The position numbers were made by a program, and so were the translations under genes. Below are positions 18,392 through 28,058 of a stretch of 64,000 nt of DNA, piece after piece. The notes below the pieces were generated by a model. The model searched no databases. It saw only the letters and a list, made by a program, of their open reading frames with translations, and was not told the DNA's origin. This DNA comes from Pseudomonadota bacterium (GTDB lineage: Bacteria; Pseudomonadota; Gammaproteobacteria; Steroidobacterales; Steroidobacteraceae): assembly GCA_021851405.1 (NCBI GenBank), contig JAJZDW010000022.1:1-64000 (forward strand), in the 5' to 3' direction. Numbering within the stretch: position 1 is the first letter of the stretch; every line of letters begins with the position of its first letter.

Positions 18392-19896
18392 CCCGCGGCG
18401 CCCGCGTCGTGCGCCTCCTCGCCGCCGGCGTGCTCGGGGTGCTGATCGGCCTGCCACAGGCGCAGGCGGCGCTCGCACCGTGGTCGGCGCTTGCGGGCAA
18501 GACGGTGCTGTTCGTGACGGGCGGGATACGCGCGCCGCAGCCCAATGACGATGCGCGCGTGGCGCGTTACCTGCGCAAGCTGGGCTTGCGAGTCCGTACG
18601 GTCGATGCGCGGGTGAGCCCCTCGGCGGCGCACGGGGCGGCGCTGATCGTGATTTCCTCGACCGCCAATGCGCGCGTGCTCGGGAACAAGTTTGCCGCCG
18701 CGCCGATCCCGATTTTCACCTGGAACACGTTCGATTATCCGAATCTCGGCATGACTGGCGCGACGTTGCATCGGGATTTCGACGTCATCGATCCGGTCCA
18801 GCACTATGCGGACAGCTTCGCGGTGCTGTATGGATTCGGGGCGAACATCACCTCCGAGATCAGTCGCGCCGTCGGGTTGCGACCGCGGCTGTTCGGGACG
18901 CTGTACCTCGAACCGCAGACGGCGGGCTGGGGAGATCCCGGACCCGGCGGCACGGTGGTCACGGACTTCTTCGGGTCGCGCCACTATGCGGGGGTGTTCA
19001 CTTACGAGCGCGAGGCGACGCTGGCCGACGGGCGCACCGCGCCGGCACGTCGAGTCGGATTCTATCTGGGCAGCGACAACTTCCACCTGCTGACCGCGGT
19101 GTATGGACCGGCGGCTCAGGATCCGAATCTGCGCCGCTGGGCGATCGGACTGAAATTGTTCGATGCGGCGTTGCGCTGGGCGCTCTCACCGCCGCCACCT
19201 GAACCGATCTACGACCCCCGCGCGCTCGATGCGGCGCTACTGAAGGCGGCCCGCGGCAAGCGGCTGCTGTACGTAGAGCGGGTCAACGGCGGGGAGGGCC
19301 GCCATTCGGATGCGCACATCGTGGCGCATCTGCGCCGTCTCGGCTTCACGGTCACCGTTGCCGACCAGACCGCGCCGCAGCGCATCGCGCGCGGGATGGA
19401 TCTGATCATCATCTCCGGCACCTGCTCGAAATGGAAACTGGCCAACAAGTACATCGACGTGCCGGTGCCACTGATCTCCCTCGAGGGCCTCCTGTCCGAT
19501 TCACTGCACTTCAGCGGGCGCAAGCGCTACGTCGATTACGGCGAGCACGGCGAGTTGCTCGAGAGTGAGGATCCGCCGGAGAACTATCTGGACATCGTCG
19601 GTGCGTGGAGTCCGATGGCGGCCGGTTTGAAGCCGGGTCTGGTGAAGTTCACCGATCATCCGGGCGTGCTGAAGTGGGCCTGGCCGCTGCCGGACGCGAC
19701 GGTGATCGCCACGCTGCCGAATGAGCCGCGCGAGGACGCGATCTTCGGCTACCCCAAAGGGGCGCGAATGGCCGGGGGGTTCATCGCCCCGGCCCGCCGC
19801 GCGCTCTTGCCACTGGACAACCCGTCGTACGACCAGATGACTGCGCAAGGCAAGGCGCTGTTCGATGCCGTCGTGCTCTGGGCGCTCGGGCGCTAG
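18388..19896 (+). CDS. Secreted protein with internal duplication
   Basis: 502 residues with a signal peptide ending near AQAA. The mature protein has two tandem copies of one Rossmann-like unit. Copy 1 begins GKTVLFVTGG and contains ARYLRKLGLRVRTVDA, AALIVISSTANARVLGNKF and PIPIFTWN, ending FDAALRWAL. Copy 2 begins GKRLLYVERVNGGEG and contains AHLRRLGFTVTVADQ, DLIIISGTCSKWKLANKY and PVPLISLEG, ending FDAVVLWALG. The layout recalls ThuA/flavodoxin-like folds, but I do not recognise a characterised family. ATG 18388 overlaps the propeller stop by 4 bp. It closes the operon; the converging OYE gene ends 6 bp away. Confidence 0.7.
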   Translation: MTRGARVVRLLAAGVLGVLIGLPQAQAALAPWSALAGKTVLFVTGGIRAPQPNDDARVARYLRKLGLRVRTVDARVSPSAAHGAALIVISSTANARVLGNKFAAAPIPIFTWNTFDYPNLGMTGATLHRDFDVIDPVQHYADSFAVLYGFGANITSEISRAVGLRPRLFGTLYLEPQTAGWGDPGPGGTVVTDFFGSRHYAGVFTYEREATLADGRTAPARRVGFYLGSDNFHLLTAVYGPAAQDPNLRRWAIGLKLFDAALRWALSPPPPEPIYDPRALDAALLKAARGKRLLYVERVNGGEGRHSDAHIVAHLRRLGFTVTVADQTAPQRIARGMDLIIISGTCSKWKLANKYIDVPVPLISLEGLLSDSLHFSGRKRYVDYGEHGELLESEDPPENYLDIVGAWSPMAAGLKPGLVKFTDHPGVLKWAWPLPDATVIATLPNEPREDAIFGYPKGARMAGGFIAPARRALLPLDNPSYDQMTAQGKALFDAVVLWALGR

Positions 19897-19902
19897 TGCC
19901 GG

Positions 19903-21009
19903 TCAGTCCGCGGCGAACATACCGCGCAACCGCTGCGGCTCGCAGCGCAGGTATTGGGGCGCGGGGCGTACCTGGCCGCCGAGTGCGGCGGCGGCATGCC
20001 AGGGCCAACGCGGGTCGTAGAGCGCCGTGCGCGCCAGCGCCACCAGATCGGCATCCCCGGTCGCGACGATCGCTTCGGCCTGCTCGAATCCGGTGATCAG
20101 CCCGACGGCGACCACCGGGATCCGTACGGCCGCCTTGACCGCGCGGGCGAGGGGCACCTGGTAGCCGGGTCCCACCGGGATGCGCTGTGCGCCGTGCAGG
20201 CCGCCGCTCGAGACATGCAGCGCATCGCAGCCGCGCGCCTGCAACTGCTCGGCGAATGCGATGGTCTGCTCGCAGTCCCAGCCGCCCTCGATCCAGTCGG
20301 TGCCCGAAACCCGTACCGAGACCGCCCGTTCAGCCGGGAAGGCTGCGCGGACCGCATCGAACACCTCGAGCGGAAATCGCATCCGGTTCTGCAGCGACCC
20401 GCCGTATTCGTCCTCGCGGTGATTGCTGAGCGGGGAGAGGAACTGGTGCAGCAGATAGCCGTGCGCGGCGTGGATCTGGACGGCATCCAGACCGATGCGG
20501 CCGGCGCGGACCGCTGCGGCGGCAAAGGCCTCGCGCACGGCCCGCAAACCGTCCCGATCGAGCGCCGCCGGGGGCAGCTGACCGGGGGCAAACGCCAGGG
20601 CGGACGGGGCGAGCGTCTGCCAGCCGTGCGCATCGGCCGGCGGCAGCTGTTGTCCTCCCTTCCACGGCACCTCGGTCGAGGCCTTCCGTCCGGCATGGGC
20701 CAGCTGCACCGCAATGGGAATCGGCGTGTAGCGGCGGATGCGCTCGACGGTGTCGGCCATGGCGGCCTGCGTCTCGTCGTTCCACAGACCGACGTCCGCA
20801 TAGGTGATGCGCCCTTCCGGGAGGACCGCGGTGGCTTCGATGGTGAGCAGTCCCGCGCCGCTCAGGGCGAGCTGGCCGAGGTGGATCAGGTGCCAGTCGG
20901 TCATGCGACCGTGGTCGGCCGAGTACTGGCACATCGGAGCGATCACGATACGGTTGGCAAGTTCGAGATTGCGCACGCGTAGCGGCGTAAAGAGAGCGGG
21001 CGTGTTCAT
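19903..21009 (-). CDS. OYE-family NADH:flavin oxidoreductase, YqjM/XenA-like
   Basis: 368 residues, an FMN-dependent TIM-barrel enzyme reducing activated C=C bonds (enones, nitro-compounds) with NAD(P)H. LANRIVIAPMCQYSADHG carries the redox-tuning cysteine of the thermophilic-like YqjM/XenA class; QLAHAGRKAS and QIHAAHGYLLHQFLSPLSN hold the substrate- and FMN-binding histidines, and DEYGGSLQNRMRFPLEV is the family signature. It is encoded alone, 121 bp from the CBS protein gene upstream and converging on the sigma/TonB operon. Start ATG 21009. Confidence 0.93.
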   Translation of the reverse strand: MNTPALFTPLRVRNLELANRIVIAPMCQYSADHGRMTDWHLIHLGQLALSGAGLLTIEATAVLPEGRITYADVGLWNDETQAAMADTVERIRRYTPIPIAVQLAHAGRKASTEVPWKGGQQLPPADAHGWQTLAPSALAFAPGQLPPAALDRDGLRAVREAFAAAAVRAGRIGLDAVQIHAAHGYLLHQFLSPLSNHREDEYGGSLQNRMRFPLEVFDAVRAAFPAERAVSVRVSGTDWIEGGWDCEQTIAFAEQLQARGCDALHVSSGGLHGAQRIPVGPGYQVPLARAVKAAVRIPVVAVGLITGFEQAEAIVATGDADLVALARTALYDPRWPWHAAAALGGQVRPAPQYLRCEPQRLRGMFAAD

Positions 21010-21130
21010 CGCGGTCCTGGGAGTCGCCGGAGGGGGGCCCGGACGTTCGGGCGAGTGGGATTTTACCAGCCGTCACGCGCCGCGACGATGTCCGCGGCAA
21101 TGGCGCGCCGGCCGGTGCCGAGGCGCCCCT

Positions 21131-21580
21131 TCAGCGGCGCAGGCGATGCTCGCGATCCTGCTCGCGCGTGACGATGTCGGCGAGCACCGCGGCATCGGCG
21201 GCCAGCCGCTTCAGCAGATCATCGAGCGAGAGAATCCCGGCGAGCTGCTCGGTGTCATCGAGCACCGGAACGCGGCGTACGCCGTGCGCGCGCATGCGCT
21301 CGAGCGCACTTTCGGCCTCTTCGGACATCCGGGCGATCACCAGCGGCACGCGCATGATCTGGCCCACGCGGGTGGTGGCCGGATCGAGGTCCTTGGCGAG
21401 GACCTCCACGACGATGTCGCGGTCCGTGACGATGCCGATTGGGGCATGCGTGTCCGCGCTCTCATCGATGACGACCAGATCCCCGACGTGCCGCTCGCGC
21501 ATCAGGCGAGCGGCGTGCAACGCACTGATCTGTGCAGTGCAGTACACGACATCGGGTGTGCAGAGCTCTTTCAGCTTCAT
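21131..21580 (-). CDS. Tandem CBS-domain protein
   Basis: 149 residues made of two CBS domains. Domain 1 contains SALHAARLMRERHVGDLVVID and GIVTDRDIVVEVLAKDL; domain 2 contains ARMSEEAESALERMRAHGVRRVPVLD and LAGILSLDDLLKRL. Such small proteins bind adenylate nucleotides and tune partner proteins. It lies directly downstream of pfkA; a paralogue of similar length lies directly upstream of pfkA, so nucleotide sensing coupled to PFK/PPS is a reasonable inference. Confidence 0.88.
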   Translation of the reverse strand: MKLKELCTPDVVYCTAQISALHAARLMRERHVGDLVVIDESADTHAPIGIVTDRDIVVEVLAKDLDPATTRVGQIMRVPLVIARMSEEAESALERMRAHGVRRVPVLDDTEQLAGILSLDDLLKRLAADAAVLADIVTREQDREHRLRR

Positions 21581-21645
21581 GGCGCGCTCTCCTCGCTACG
21601 GTGGGAATCGACCTTGAGGGTGACGACGATGGCCGCGGTGCCCGC

Positions 21646-22620
21646 TCAGCGTGACAGGACGTGTGCCAGGTGAAGCCATTGCGGCTGCAGCGGCTTCGCA
21701 CGCTCCAGTGCCTCGCCCAGCCGGCTCACCGTGGGGCGAGCGCCGCTCAGCCCGAGCAGAATGCCGTGTTCACCGGCACACCAGCGATCGATGGCCTCGG
21801 CCCCGAGCAGCGTCGCGCTCAATCGGTCGAATGCACCGGGGCTTCCGCCGCGCTGTACGTGACCGAGCTTGGTGACCCGCAGCTCGAAGTTCAGCCGCTC
21901 GGCGTGCTCGGTGAAATGCCGCGCCAGCGCGTCCGCGTTGTGTGTTGCGCCTTCGGCGACGACCACGATGGCGTGACTCTTGCCGCGCCGGTACGCATCC
22001 TGGATGGCGAGGGCGATCTGCTCGGGGGACTGTTCCGCCTCTGGGATCACGATGGCCTCGGCACCGCCGGCGATGCCGGCCATCAGTGCCAGATAGCCGC
22101 AGGCGCGCCCCATCACCTCGACGAGGAAGACCCGCCCGTGCGCAGCGGCGGTCACGCGCAGACGGCTGATCGCCTCGAGCGCGACATCGACGGCCGTGGT
22201 CGCCCCCAGCGTGACGTCGGACCCGGCCAGATCGTTATCGATGGTCGAGGCAATGCCGATGACGGCCACGCCGCGCTGCGCCAGCGCCAGCGAACCGCGC
22301 TGTGAGCCGTTGCCGCCGACGATGATCAGCCCGGCGATGTCGTGCTCGGCGAGCCGACGTACGGCCGTCTGCTGCCCTTCATCGGTGAGAAAGGCCGGGC
22401 AGCGGCTGGTGCCGAGCATCGTCCCGCCGCGGTCGATGATGCCACCGACTTCGCGCGCCCCGAGGTGGCGGAAATCCCCCGCCATCAACCCGCTGTAGCC
22501 GTGCCGGATGCCGAACATCTCCAACTCGCGCGCAACACCGGCGCGCACCACCGCACGGATGGCCGCGTTCATGCCGGGCGCATCCCCCCCGCTGGTGAGA
22601 ATGGCGACGCGCCGCGTCAC
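21646..22620 (-). CDS. pfkA: 6-phosphofructokinase
   Basis: 324 residues, standard PFK length. The start is GTG 22620 (VTRRVAILTSGGDAPGMNA), where the ATP/PPi-binding strand begins; the open frame upstream reads as non-protein. STIDND at 125-130 supplies the catalytic aspartate, EVMGRACGYLALMAG and KLGHVQRGGSPGAFDR are the substrate signatures. The loop that reads GGDGS in E. coli PfkA (Asp103, Mg2+ contact) is GGNGS here, Asn104. This substitution occurs in some PFK lineages to my recollection; donor (ATP or PPi) is therefore left open. It is flanked by two CBS-domain genes and followed upstream by ppsA, the opposing gluconeogenic step. Confidence 0.93.
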   Translation of the reverse strand: MTRRVAILTSGGDAPGMNAAIRAVVRAGVARELEMFGIRHGYSGLMAGDFRHLGAREVGGIIDRGGTMLGTSRCPAFLTDEGQQTAVRRLAEHDIAGLIIVGGNGSQRGSLALAQRGVAVIGIASTIDNDLAGSDVTLGATTAVDVALEAISRLRVTAAAHGRVFLVEVMGRACGYLALMAGIAGGAEAIVIPEAEQSPEQIALAIQDAYRRGKSHAIVVVAEGATHNADALARHFTEHAERLNFELRVTKLGHVQRGGSPGAFDRLSATLLGAEAIDRWCAGEHGILLGLSGARPTVSRLGEALERAKPLQPQWLHLAHVLSR

Positions 22621-22672
22621 GGCGCACCGCGCCTGGCGAGGGCCGCAGCGGTGAGGCTGATGGGCCGCACGG

Positions 22673-23125
22673 TCACTCGGCACGAGCTCCGCTGTGTCGC
22701 GTACCGCGGACCGTGCCGGAGACCTCGCGGAGCTCTCCGGCGAGAACGTCCAGCACGTCATCGAGGGAGAGCACACCGGTGAGCATTCCGCCGGCACCGA
22801 CCACCGGCAACCGGCGCACGCCCATGCGGCGCATCGTGCGCAGCGCCTCCTCCAGCGGATCGGTCTCCTCGGCCATCGCCGGATACTGCTTCATCACATC
22901 GGCCACCGTGAGCCTCTTCGGGTCCGTCCCCCCGGCGACGACCGACACGATGATGTCGCGGTCCGTCAACACGCCGACGGGGCGGCCGTACGGGGTATTC
23001 GGCTGCGGATCGACGGCCACCAGGAAGCCCACGTTTTTCTCGCGCATGCACTGCGCCGCGGTGACCAGATCGATGTGCGGCCTCACCGTGACGAGTTCGC
23101 GGGTGCAGATGCTGCCGACGTTCAT
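22673..23125 (-). CDS. Tandem CBS-domain protein
   Basis: 150 residues, two CBS domains: LVTAAQCMREKNVGFLVAVD with PVGVLTDRDIIVSVVAGG, then EETDPLEEALRTMRRMGVRRL with GMLTGVLSLDDVLDVLAGEL. ATG 23125 has AGAGGA 5 bp upstream; the frame is open further upstream but overlaps the ppsA 3' end. It is a paralogue of the CBS protein on the other side of pfkA. The gap to ppsA is 25 bp and to pfkA 52 bp, so the four genes probably form one transcript. Confidence 0.88.
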   Translation of the reverse strand: MNVGSICTRELVTVRPHIDLVTAAQCMREKNVGFLVAVDPQPNTPYGRPVGVLTDRDIIVSVVAGGTDPKRLTVADVMKQYPAMAEETDPLEEALRTMRRMGVRRLPVVGAGGMLTGVLSLDDVLDVLAGELREVSGTVRGTRHSGARAE

Positions 23126-23150
23126 AGTCCTCTCGCCTCCAGCGAAGATT

Positions 23151-25598
23151 TCACGTTCCGGTGCGCCCGGGCGAACCGGCCGAGGCACTCGTGGCGAGTT
23201 CGCGCTCAAGCGCCAGGACACGTACCGTGGTGCGAATCAACGCATCGGGGTTCAAGCCGATCGAATCGATGCCGAGCGCGACCAACTCGGCGGTGATTTC
23301 CGGGTAATCCGACGGTGCCTGGCCGCAGATCCCGCTGTGGCGGCCATTGCGCCGGCAGCCCTCGACCGCCTGCTGCAGGAACTTGCGCACGCCCGGATCA
23401 CGCTCATCGAAGTCGAATGCCACGGTTGCCGAGTCGCGATCCACCCCGAGCGTCAACTGTGTCAGATCGTTCGACCCGATCGAGAAGCCATCGAAGAGTC
23501 TGCTGAACTCGTCGATGAGCAGAATGTTGTTCGGGATCTCGCACATGACGTAGATCTCAAGCCCGTTCTTGCCCTGCTCCAAGCCGAGCTCGCGCATGCG
23601 GGCGATGACCGCGGCGCCCTCCTGGACCCGTCTGCAGAACGGGATCATGGGCGTGATGTTGCGCAGTCCCATCACCTCCCGTGCCCGTTTGATGGCGGCG
23701 CATTCGAGCGCGAAGGCGGCCGCGTAGGACGGATGGGTATAGCGGGCCGCCCCGCGCAGCCCGAGCATCGGGTTATCCTCCTTCGGCTCGAACCAGCGCC
23801 CGCCGAGCAGTCCGGCGTATTCGTTGGTCTTGAAGTCGGACAGGCGCACGATGACCGGCTTGGGGAAGAAGGCGGCGGCAATGGTGCCCAGACCCTCGGC
23901 GAGCTGCGTGATGAAGAACTCGCCTGGATCGGTATGGCGATGCGTCAACTGCGCCAGCGCGCGCCGCTCGGCCTCATCGGCGACACGCTCGGGGTGCAGC
24001 AGCGCCATCGGGTGAGCCTTGATGTGCTCGGTGATGATGAACTCCATGCGCGCGAGCGCCACACCGTCATTGGGCAGGAAGCTCATCTGAAAGGCGGTGG
24101 CGGGATTGGCGAGGATCAGCATCATCTGGGTGCGCGGCCGGGCGAGCCGCGCCAGGTCGGTGCGCTCGACGGCGAAGGGAACATCGCCGGCGTAGACCTT
24201 GCCCGTTTCGCCTTCGGCGCACGACACGGTGACGCGCTGGCCACTGCGCAGCACTTCGGTCGCATTCCCGGCGCCGACGACCGCGGGAATGCCGAACTCC
24301 CGTGCCACGATCGCGGCGTGACAGGTCCGTCCGCCGCGATCGGTCACGATGGCCGCGGCGCGGCGCATGATGGGCTCCCAGTCGGGCGTCGTGCGCTCGG
24401 TCACCAGAACCTCGCCGCTGCGAAACTGAGCGATCTGCGCGCTGCTTTCGATGCGCCGCACCGCGCCGCTGGCGACGCGTGCGCCGACGGCATGTCCGGT
24501 CACGAGCGGCACCGGTGTGGCGCCGAGCCGATACTCCTCCAGCAGCGCCACGTTGCGTCGCGCGGCGCTGGTTTCGGGGCGAGCCTGGACGACGTAGATC
24601 GATCCATCGGGGCCGTCCGTGGCCCACTCGATGTCCATCGGCACCGGCTCACCGGCACGTTCGCTGAAGTGCCATTCGATCTTCAGCGCATAGTCGGCGA
24701 GCGTGAGGATTTGTTGATCGCTGATGCAGTAACGGTCGCGCTCCTCGTCGCTCGTGGCGACATTGCGGGTCGACTGTCCTGCGCCACCCTCGGCGTAGAC
24801 CATCTTGATCTTCTTGCTGCCGAGCGTGTGGCGCAGCACCGTGCGCCGGCCGGCTCGCAAGGTCGGTTTGAAGACCAGGAACTCATCCGGTTCGACGGCA
24901 CCCTGGACGATGGTCTCCCCGAGGCCGTAGCCGGCGGTGATCAGCACCACGTCGCGAAAGCCGCTTTCGGTGTCGAGGGTGAACATCACACCGCTCGCGC
25001 CGCGGTCGGCGCGAACCATCGTTTGGACGGCGACCGACAGGGCGACCTTGAAATGGTCGAAGCCGTTGTCGGCGCGATAATGAATGGCCCGGTCCGTGAA
25101 CAGGCTCGCGAAGCAGCGCCGGGTCGCCTCGAGCAGCTGCGCCTCGCCTGCGATGTTGAGAAACGAGTCCTGTTGTCCGGCGAAACTCGCCGTCGGCAGG
25201 TCCTCGGCGGTCGCCGAGCTGCGCACCGCGACGCTGGTCATTGCGCCGGACTCGCTCATCAGCTGCCGATACGCATCGAGAATCTGCGCCTCGAGGTCGG
25301 CAGGAAGTCCTGCGGCGTAGATCCTCTGGCGCGCCTGGCGGCCGCGCTCGGCCAGGTCCGCAGGATCATCGAGACGAAGCGGCGCCAGGAGCGCACGCAG
25401 CGGCTGCCAGAGCTGACTGTGCTCGAGGAGGTGCCGATAGGCGTCGGTGGTGATTGCGAAACCGTTGGGGATCGGTACGCCCTGCGGGCGCAGCGCTTGA
25501 TACATCTCCCCGAGCGAGGCGGTTTTGCCACCCACCAGCGCCAGATCTGCCGAGGAGATCTGCGCGAACGTACGGATGAAGCGATCTGCGCCGGCCAT
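23151..25598 (-). CDS. ppsA: Phosphoenolpyruvate synthase
   Basis: 815 residues (E. coli enzyme 792). It converts pyruvate and ATP to PEP, AMP and phosphate in gluconeogenesis. The N-terminal ATP-grasp part has VGGKTASLGEMYQAL and VRSSATAEDLPTASFAGQQ; the central swivelling domain has TDRGGRTCHAAIVAREFG with the phospho-histidine; the C-terminal PEP/pyruvate barrel ends GSNDLTQLTLGVDRDS and NGRHSGICGQAPSD. Start ATG 25598 is preceded by GGGGGCGAAG. It leads a four-gene minus-strand set with the CBS proteins and pfkA. Opposed PFK and PPS activities in one transcript imply post-translational control. Confidence 0.95.
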   Translation of the reverse strand: MAGADRFIRTFAQISSADLALVGGKTASLGEMYQALRPQGVPIPNGFAITTDAYRHLLEHSQLWQPLRALLAPLRLDDPADLAERGRQARQRIYAAGLPADLEAQILDAYRQLMSESGAMTSVAVRSSATAEDLPTASFAGQQDSFLNIAGEAQLLEATRRCFASLFTDRAIHYRADNGFDHFKVALSVAVQTMVRADRGASGVMFTLDTESGFRDVVLITAGYGLGETIVQGAVEPDEFLVFKPTLRAGRRTVLRHTLGSKKIKMVYAEGGAGQSTRNVATSDEERDRYCISDQQILTLADYALKIEWHFSERAGEPVPMDIEWATDGPDGSIYVVQARPETSAARRNVALLEEYRLGATPVPLVTGHAVGARVASGAVRRIESSAQIAQFRSGEVLVTERTTPDWEPIMRRAAAIVTDRGGRTCHAAIVAREFGIPAVVGAGNATEVLRSGQRVTVSCAEGETGKVYAGDVPFAVERTDLARLARPRTQMMLILANPATAFQMSFLPNDGVALARMEFIITEHIKAHPMALLHPERVADEAERRALAQLTHRHTDPGEFFITQLAEGLGTIAAAFFPKPVIVRLSDFKTNEYAGLLGGRWFEPKEDNPMLGLRGAARYTHPSYAAAFALECAAIKRAREVMGLRNITPMIPFCRRVQEGAAVIARMRELGLEQGKNGLEIYVMCEIPNNILLIDEFSRLFDGFSIGSNDLTQLTLGVDRDSATVAFDFDERDPGVRKFLQQAVEGCRRNGRHSGICGQAPSDYPEITAELVALGIDSIGLNPDALIRTTVRVLALERELATSASAGSPGRTGT

Positions 25599-25799
25599 CT
25601 TCGCCCCCGTGGCTGCAGGTGACACGGAGCGCACCGCGGTGCGGTGCCTCAGTGTCTTCGCGCAGACGGTACGCGCCTGGGAGATGGAGCGAATCCGCAG
25701 TTGTGCTTATCGGTATCGCGCGCTGCGCGGCCGCCCTGGGGCGATGCGCCCAGCGGCCCGACCGATGAGCGCCCGCACCGCAGCGCGCGGGCGCTCGGC

Positions 25800-28058
25800 T
25801 CAGGCGGCGACGGTGCGCAGCCGGTGCGCGTCGATCGGCAACGAACGGATGCGCGTGCCCGTTGCGGCAAAGAGCGCATTGCACAGCGCGGGCAGAGCCG
25901 GTGGCAGCGCCGGCTCGCCGAGGCCGGTCGGGGGGTTGGCGCTGCGCACGAAGTGCACCTCGATGGGCGGGGCCTCCTCGATGCGCAGCAGCCGGTACGT
26001 ATCGAAGTTCTTCTGCAGCACGCGTCCCTCCTCCAGAGTGACGAGCAGGTGCAGTGCCTGACCGAGTCCGTCGAGAATCGCGCCTTGCGCCTGGTTGTAG
26101 GCGCCGGCCGGGTTGATGATCTGGCTGCCGATGTCCACGGCCGCCCAGACCTTGTGTATGCGCGGGATGCCGTCGGGCGTAACGCTCGCCTGGATGACCT
26201 CGGCGACATAACCGAAGTGGCTGTAGTAGAACGCCAGGCCCATGCCGGTTCCGGGCGGCAGGCGCTTGCGCTGCGCCCATCCGGATCGGCGCGCGACGTC
26301 CTCCAGTACGCCGCGAACGCGGCCGGTGTCGAACGGCGGAGGCGTCACTCCGTACCGCGGCGGGGGTGCCGGCAGCACGCGCGCCGGACCGTACAGCTCC
26401 AGGCGCAGTGCGAGCGGGTCGCGGCCACCGGCATGCGCGATCTCGTCGAGAAACGATTCGAAGGCGAAGGCGAGTGCGTTGCCGCCGGGGTTGCGCATCG
26501 GGCCGGTGGGCGCATCGAGTTGGATCAGCGACTGCGCGAACTGCAGGGCGGGTACGTATCCGGCCGGGAAATGGTCGCGTGGCAGTTCGGCCGAGGAGGC
26601 GACGTGGCCGTTCTGGCCGAAGGTGATGAAGTGATCGCGAAACGCCGTCAGGCGGCCCTCGGCATCGAGCCCGGCGGTGAAGTGATGAAATCCCCCGGGG
26701 CGATACGAGTCGTGGCGGATGTCCTGCTCACGGTTCCAGAGCAGTTTGACCGGGCGGCGGGCGTGCTGCGCGATCGCGGCGGCCTCGATCATGTAGTCAT
26801 TGTTCAGCCGCCGCCCGAATCCCCCGCCGATCCGTGTCATGTGGACGCGGATCTTGCCCGGATCGATGCCCAGAGTCTCGGCGACCTGCTTCGCGCCCGG
26901 CGCGGGGTTCTGGGTGGGCGCCCAGATCTCCACGCTGCCATCCCGCCCCACTCGGGCGGTGCAGTTCTGCGGCTCGAGCGTCGCGTGTGCCAGGAAGGGA
27001 TATGCGTAGGCGGCGCTCACGGTCCTGTGGGCGCGCGCCAAGGCGGTCTCGACATCGCCGTCGCGCCGCAGGACGGATTGAGGTGCGAGGCGCGCCAACC
27101 GGTCGGCCTCGAGGGCGAAGGCGTGCGTGCTCTGGTTCGAGGCGGCCCGCGGTGCCCACTCGGCCCGCAGCATGCGCAGCGCCTTCTGCGCGTCCCACCA
27201 CTTGTCGGCGAGGATGGCCACGCCGTCGACCAGCCCCATCTTGATCGCGGCATCCGGCTGCGAGGCGCGCAGCACGAACGCGTCGCGCACCCCTGGCTGC
27301 GCCTTGAGTTCCTCGAGGTTGGCGTGCACCAGCCGCGCGCCGAAGACCGGGGACTTCGCATACACCGCGTAACTCAAGTCCGGCAGCTGCACGTCGATGC
27401 CGAACAACGGCTCCCCGGCGAGCACCCGGGGGCTGTCGACGCCACCGGTGAACCGCCCGATGATCGTGTATTCGGCCGGGGTCTTCAGGCGCACGGTGCT
27501 CAGATCCGGGGCGGGCAGCGCGGCGGCACGGCTCGCCAGGGCGCCGTAGCCGAGCGTGCGCCCGCTGGTGCGGTGGCGCACGGTGCTGCGCTCAGCGACA
27601 CATTCCTCGAGCGGCACGTTCCAGGCGCGCGCGGCCGCCGTGAGCAGCATCTGCCGGCCGGCCGCGCCCACACGCTGCATCGGAATCCAGTTCAACGGCG
27701 TGCCGAGACTGCCGCCCGCGAACTGCGGGCCGTAGATCGGATTGAGCATGGCCTGCTCGACCCGCACGCCACTCCAGTCCGCGTCGAGTTCATCCGCGAT
27801 CAGCATCGGCAGGGTGGTCTTCATGCCCTGACCGATTTCCGGGTTCTTCGCCACGATGGTGATCGTGCCGTCCGGGTCGATGCGGATGTAGGGGTTCAGA
27901 GGCGCGGCCGGCGCGGCTTGCCCGAGGGCGCCGGCGGCGCTCGGCACGTTCAGCGTCAGCAGCAGACTGCCGCCGGCGGTGAGTGCGACGCTCAGAAATT
28001 CCCGGCGCGAGAGCTCTGCGGCGTCGCGGGCCGGCTCGCGATCATCTCGGATACTCAT
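25800..28058 (-). CDS. Molybdenum hydroxylase large subunit, IorB-like
   Basis: 752 residues. A Tat signal [18 protein letters not shown] lies near residues 17-34, so the folded cofactor-bound complex is exported. The protein matches the aldehyde/isoquinoline dehydrogenase beta subunits: [36 protein letters not shown] for molybdopterin cytosine dinucleotide binding and [14 protein letters not shown] with the catalytic glutamate. It hydroxylates or oxidises an N-heterocycle or aldehyde; the substrate is not readable. ATG 28058 overlaps the stop of the 2Fe-2S subunit by 4 bp. Confidence 0.92.
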   Translation of the reverse strand: MSIRDDREPARDAAELSRREFLSVALTAGGSLLLTLNVPSAAGALGQAAPAAPLNPYIRIDPDGTITIVAKNPEIGQGMKTTLPMLIADELDADWSGVRVEQAMLNPIYGPQFAGGSLGTPLNWIPMQRVGAAGRQMLLTAAARAWNVPLEECVAERSTVRHRTSGRTLGYGALASRAAALPAPDLSTVRLKTPAEYTIIGRFTGGVDSPRVLAGEPLFGIDVQLPDLSYAVYAKSPVFGARLVHANLEELKAQPGVRDAFVLRASQPDAAIKMGLVDGVAILADKWWDAQKALRMLRAEWAPRAASNQSTHAFALEADRLARLAPQSVLRRDGDVETALARAHRTVSAAYAYPFLAHATLEPQNCTARVGRDGSVEIWAPTQNPAPGAKQVAETLGIDPGKIRVHMTRIGGGFGRRLNNDYMIEAAAIAQHARRPVKLLWNREQDIRHDSYRPGGFHHFTAGLDAEGRLTAFRDHFITFGQNGHVASSAELPRDHFPAGYVPALQFAQSLIQLDAPTGPMRNPGGNALAFAFESFLDEIAHAGGRDPLALRLELYGPARVLPAPPPRYGVTPPPFDTGRVRGVLEDVARRSGWAQRKRLPPGTGMGLAFYYSHFGYVAEVIQASVTPDGIPRIHKVWAAVDIGSQIINPAGAYNQAQGAILDGLGQALHLLVTLEEGRVLQKNFDTYRLLRIEEAPPIEVHFVRSANPPTGLGEPALPPALPALCNALFAATGTRIRSLPIDAHRLRTVAA

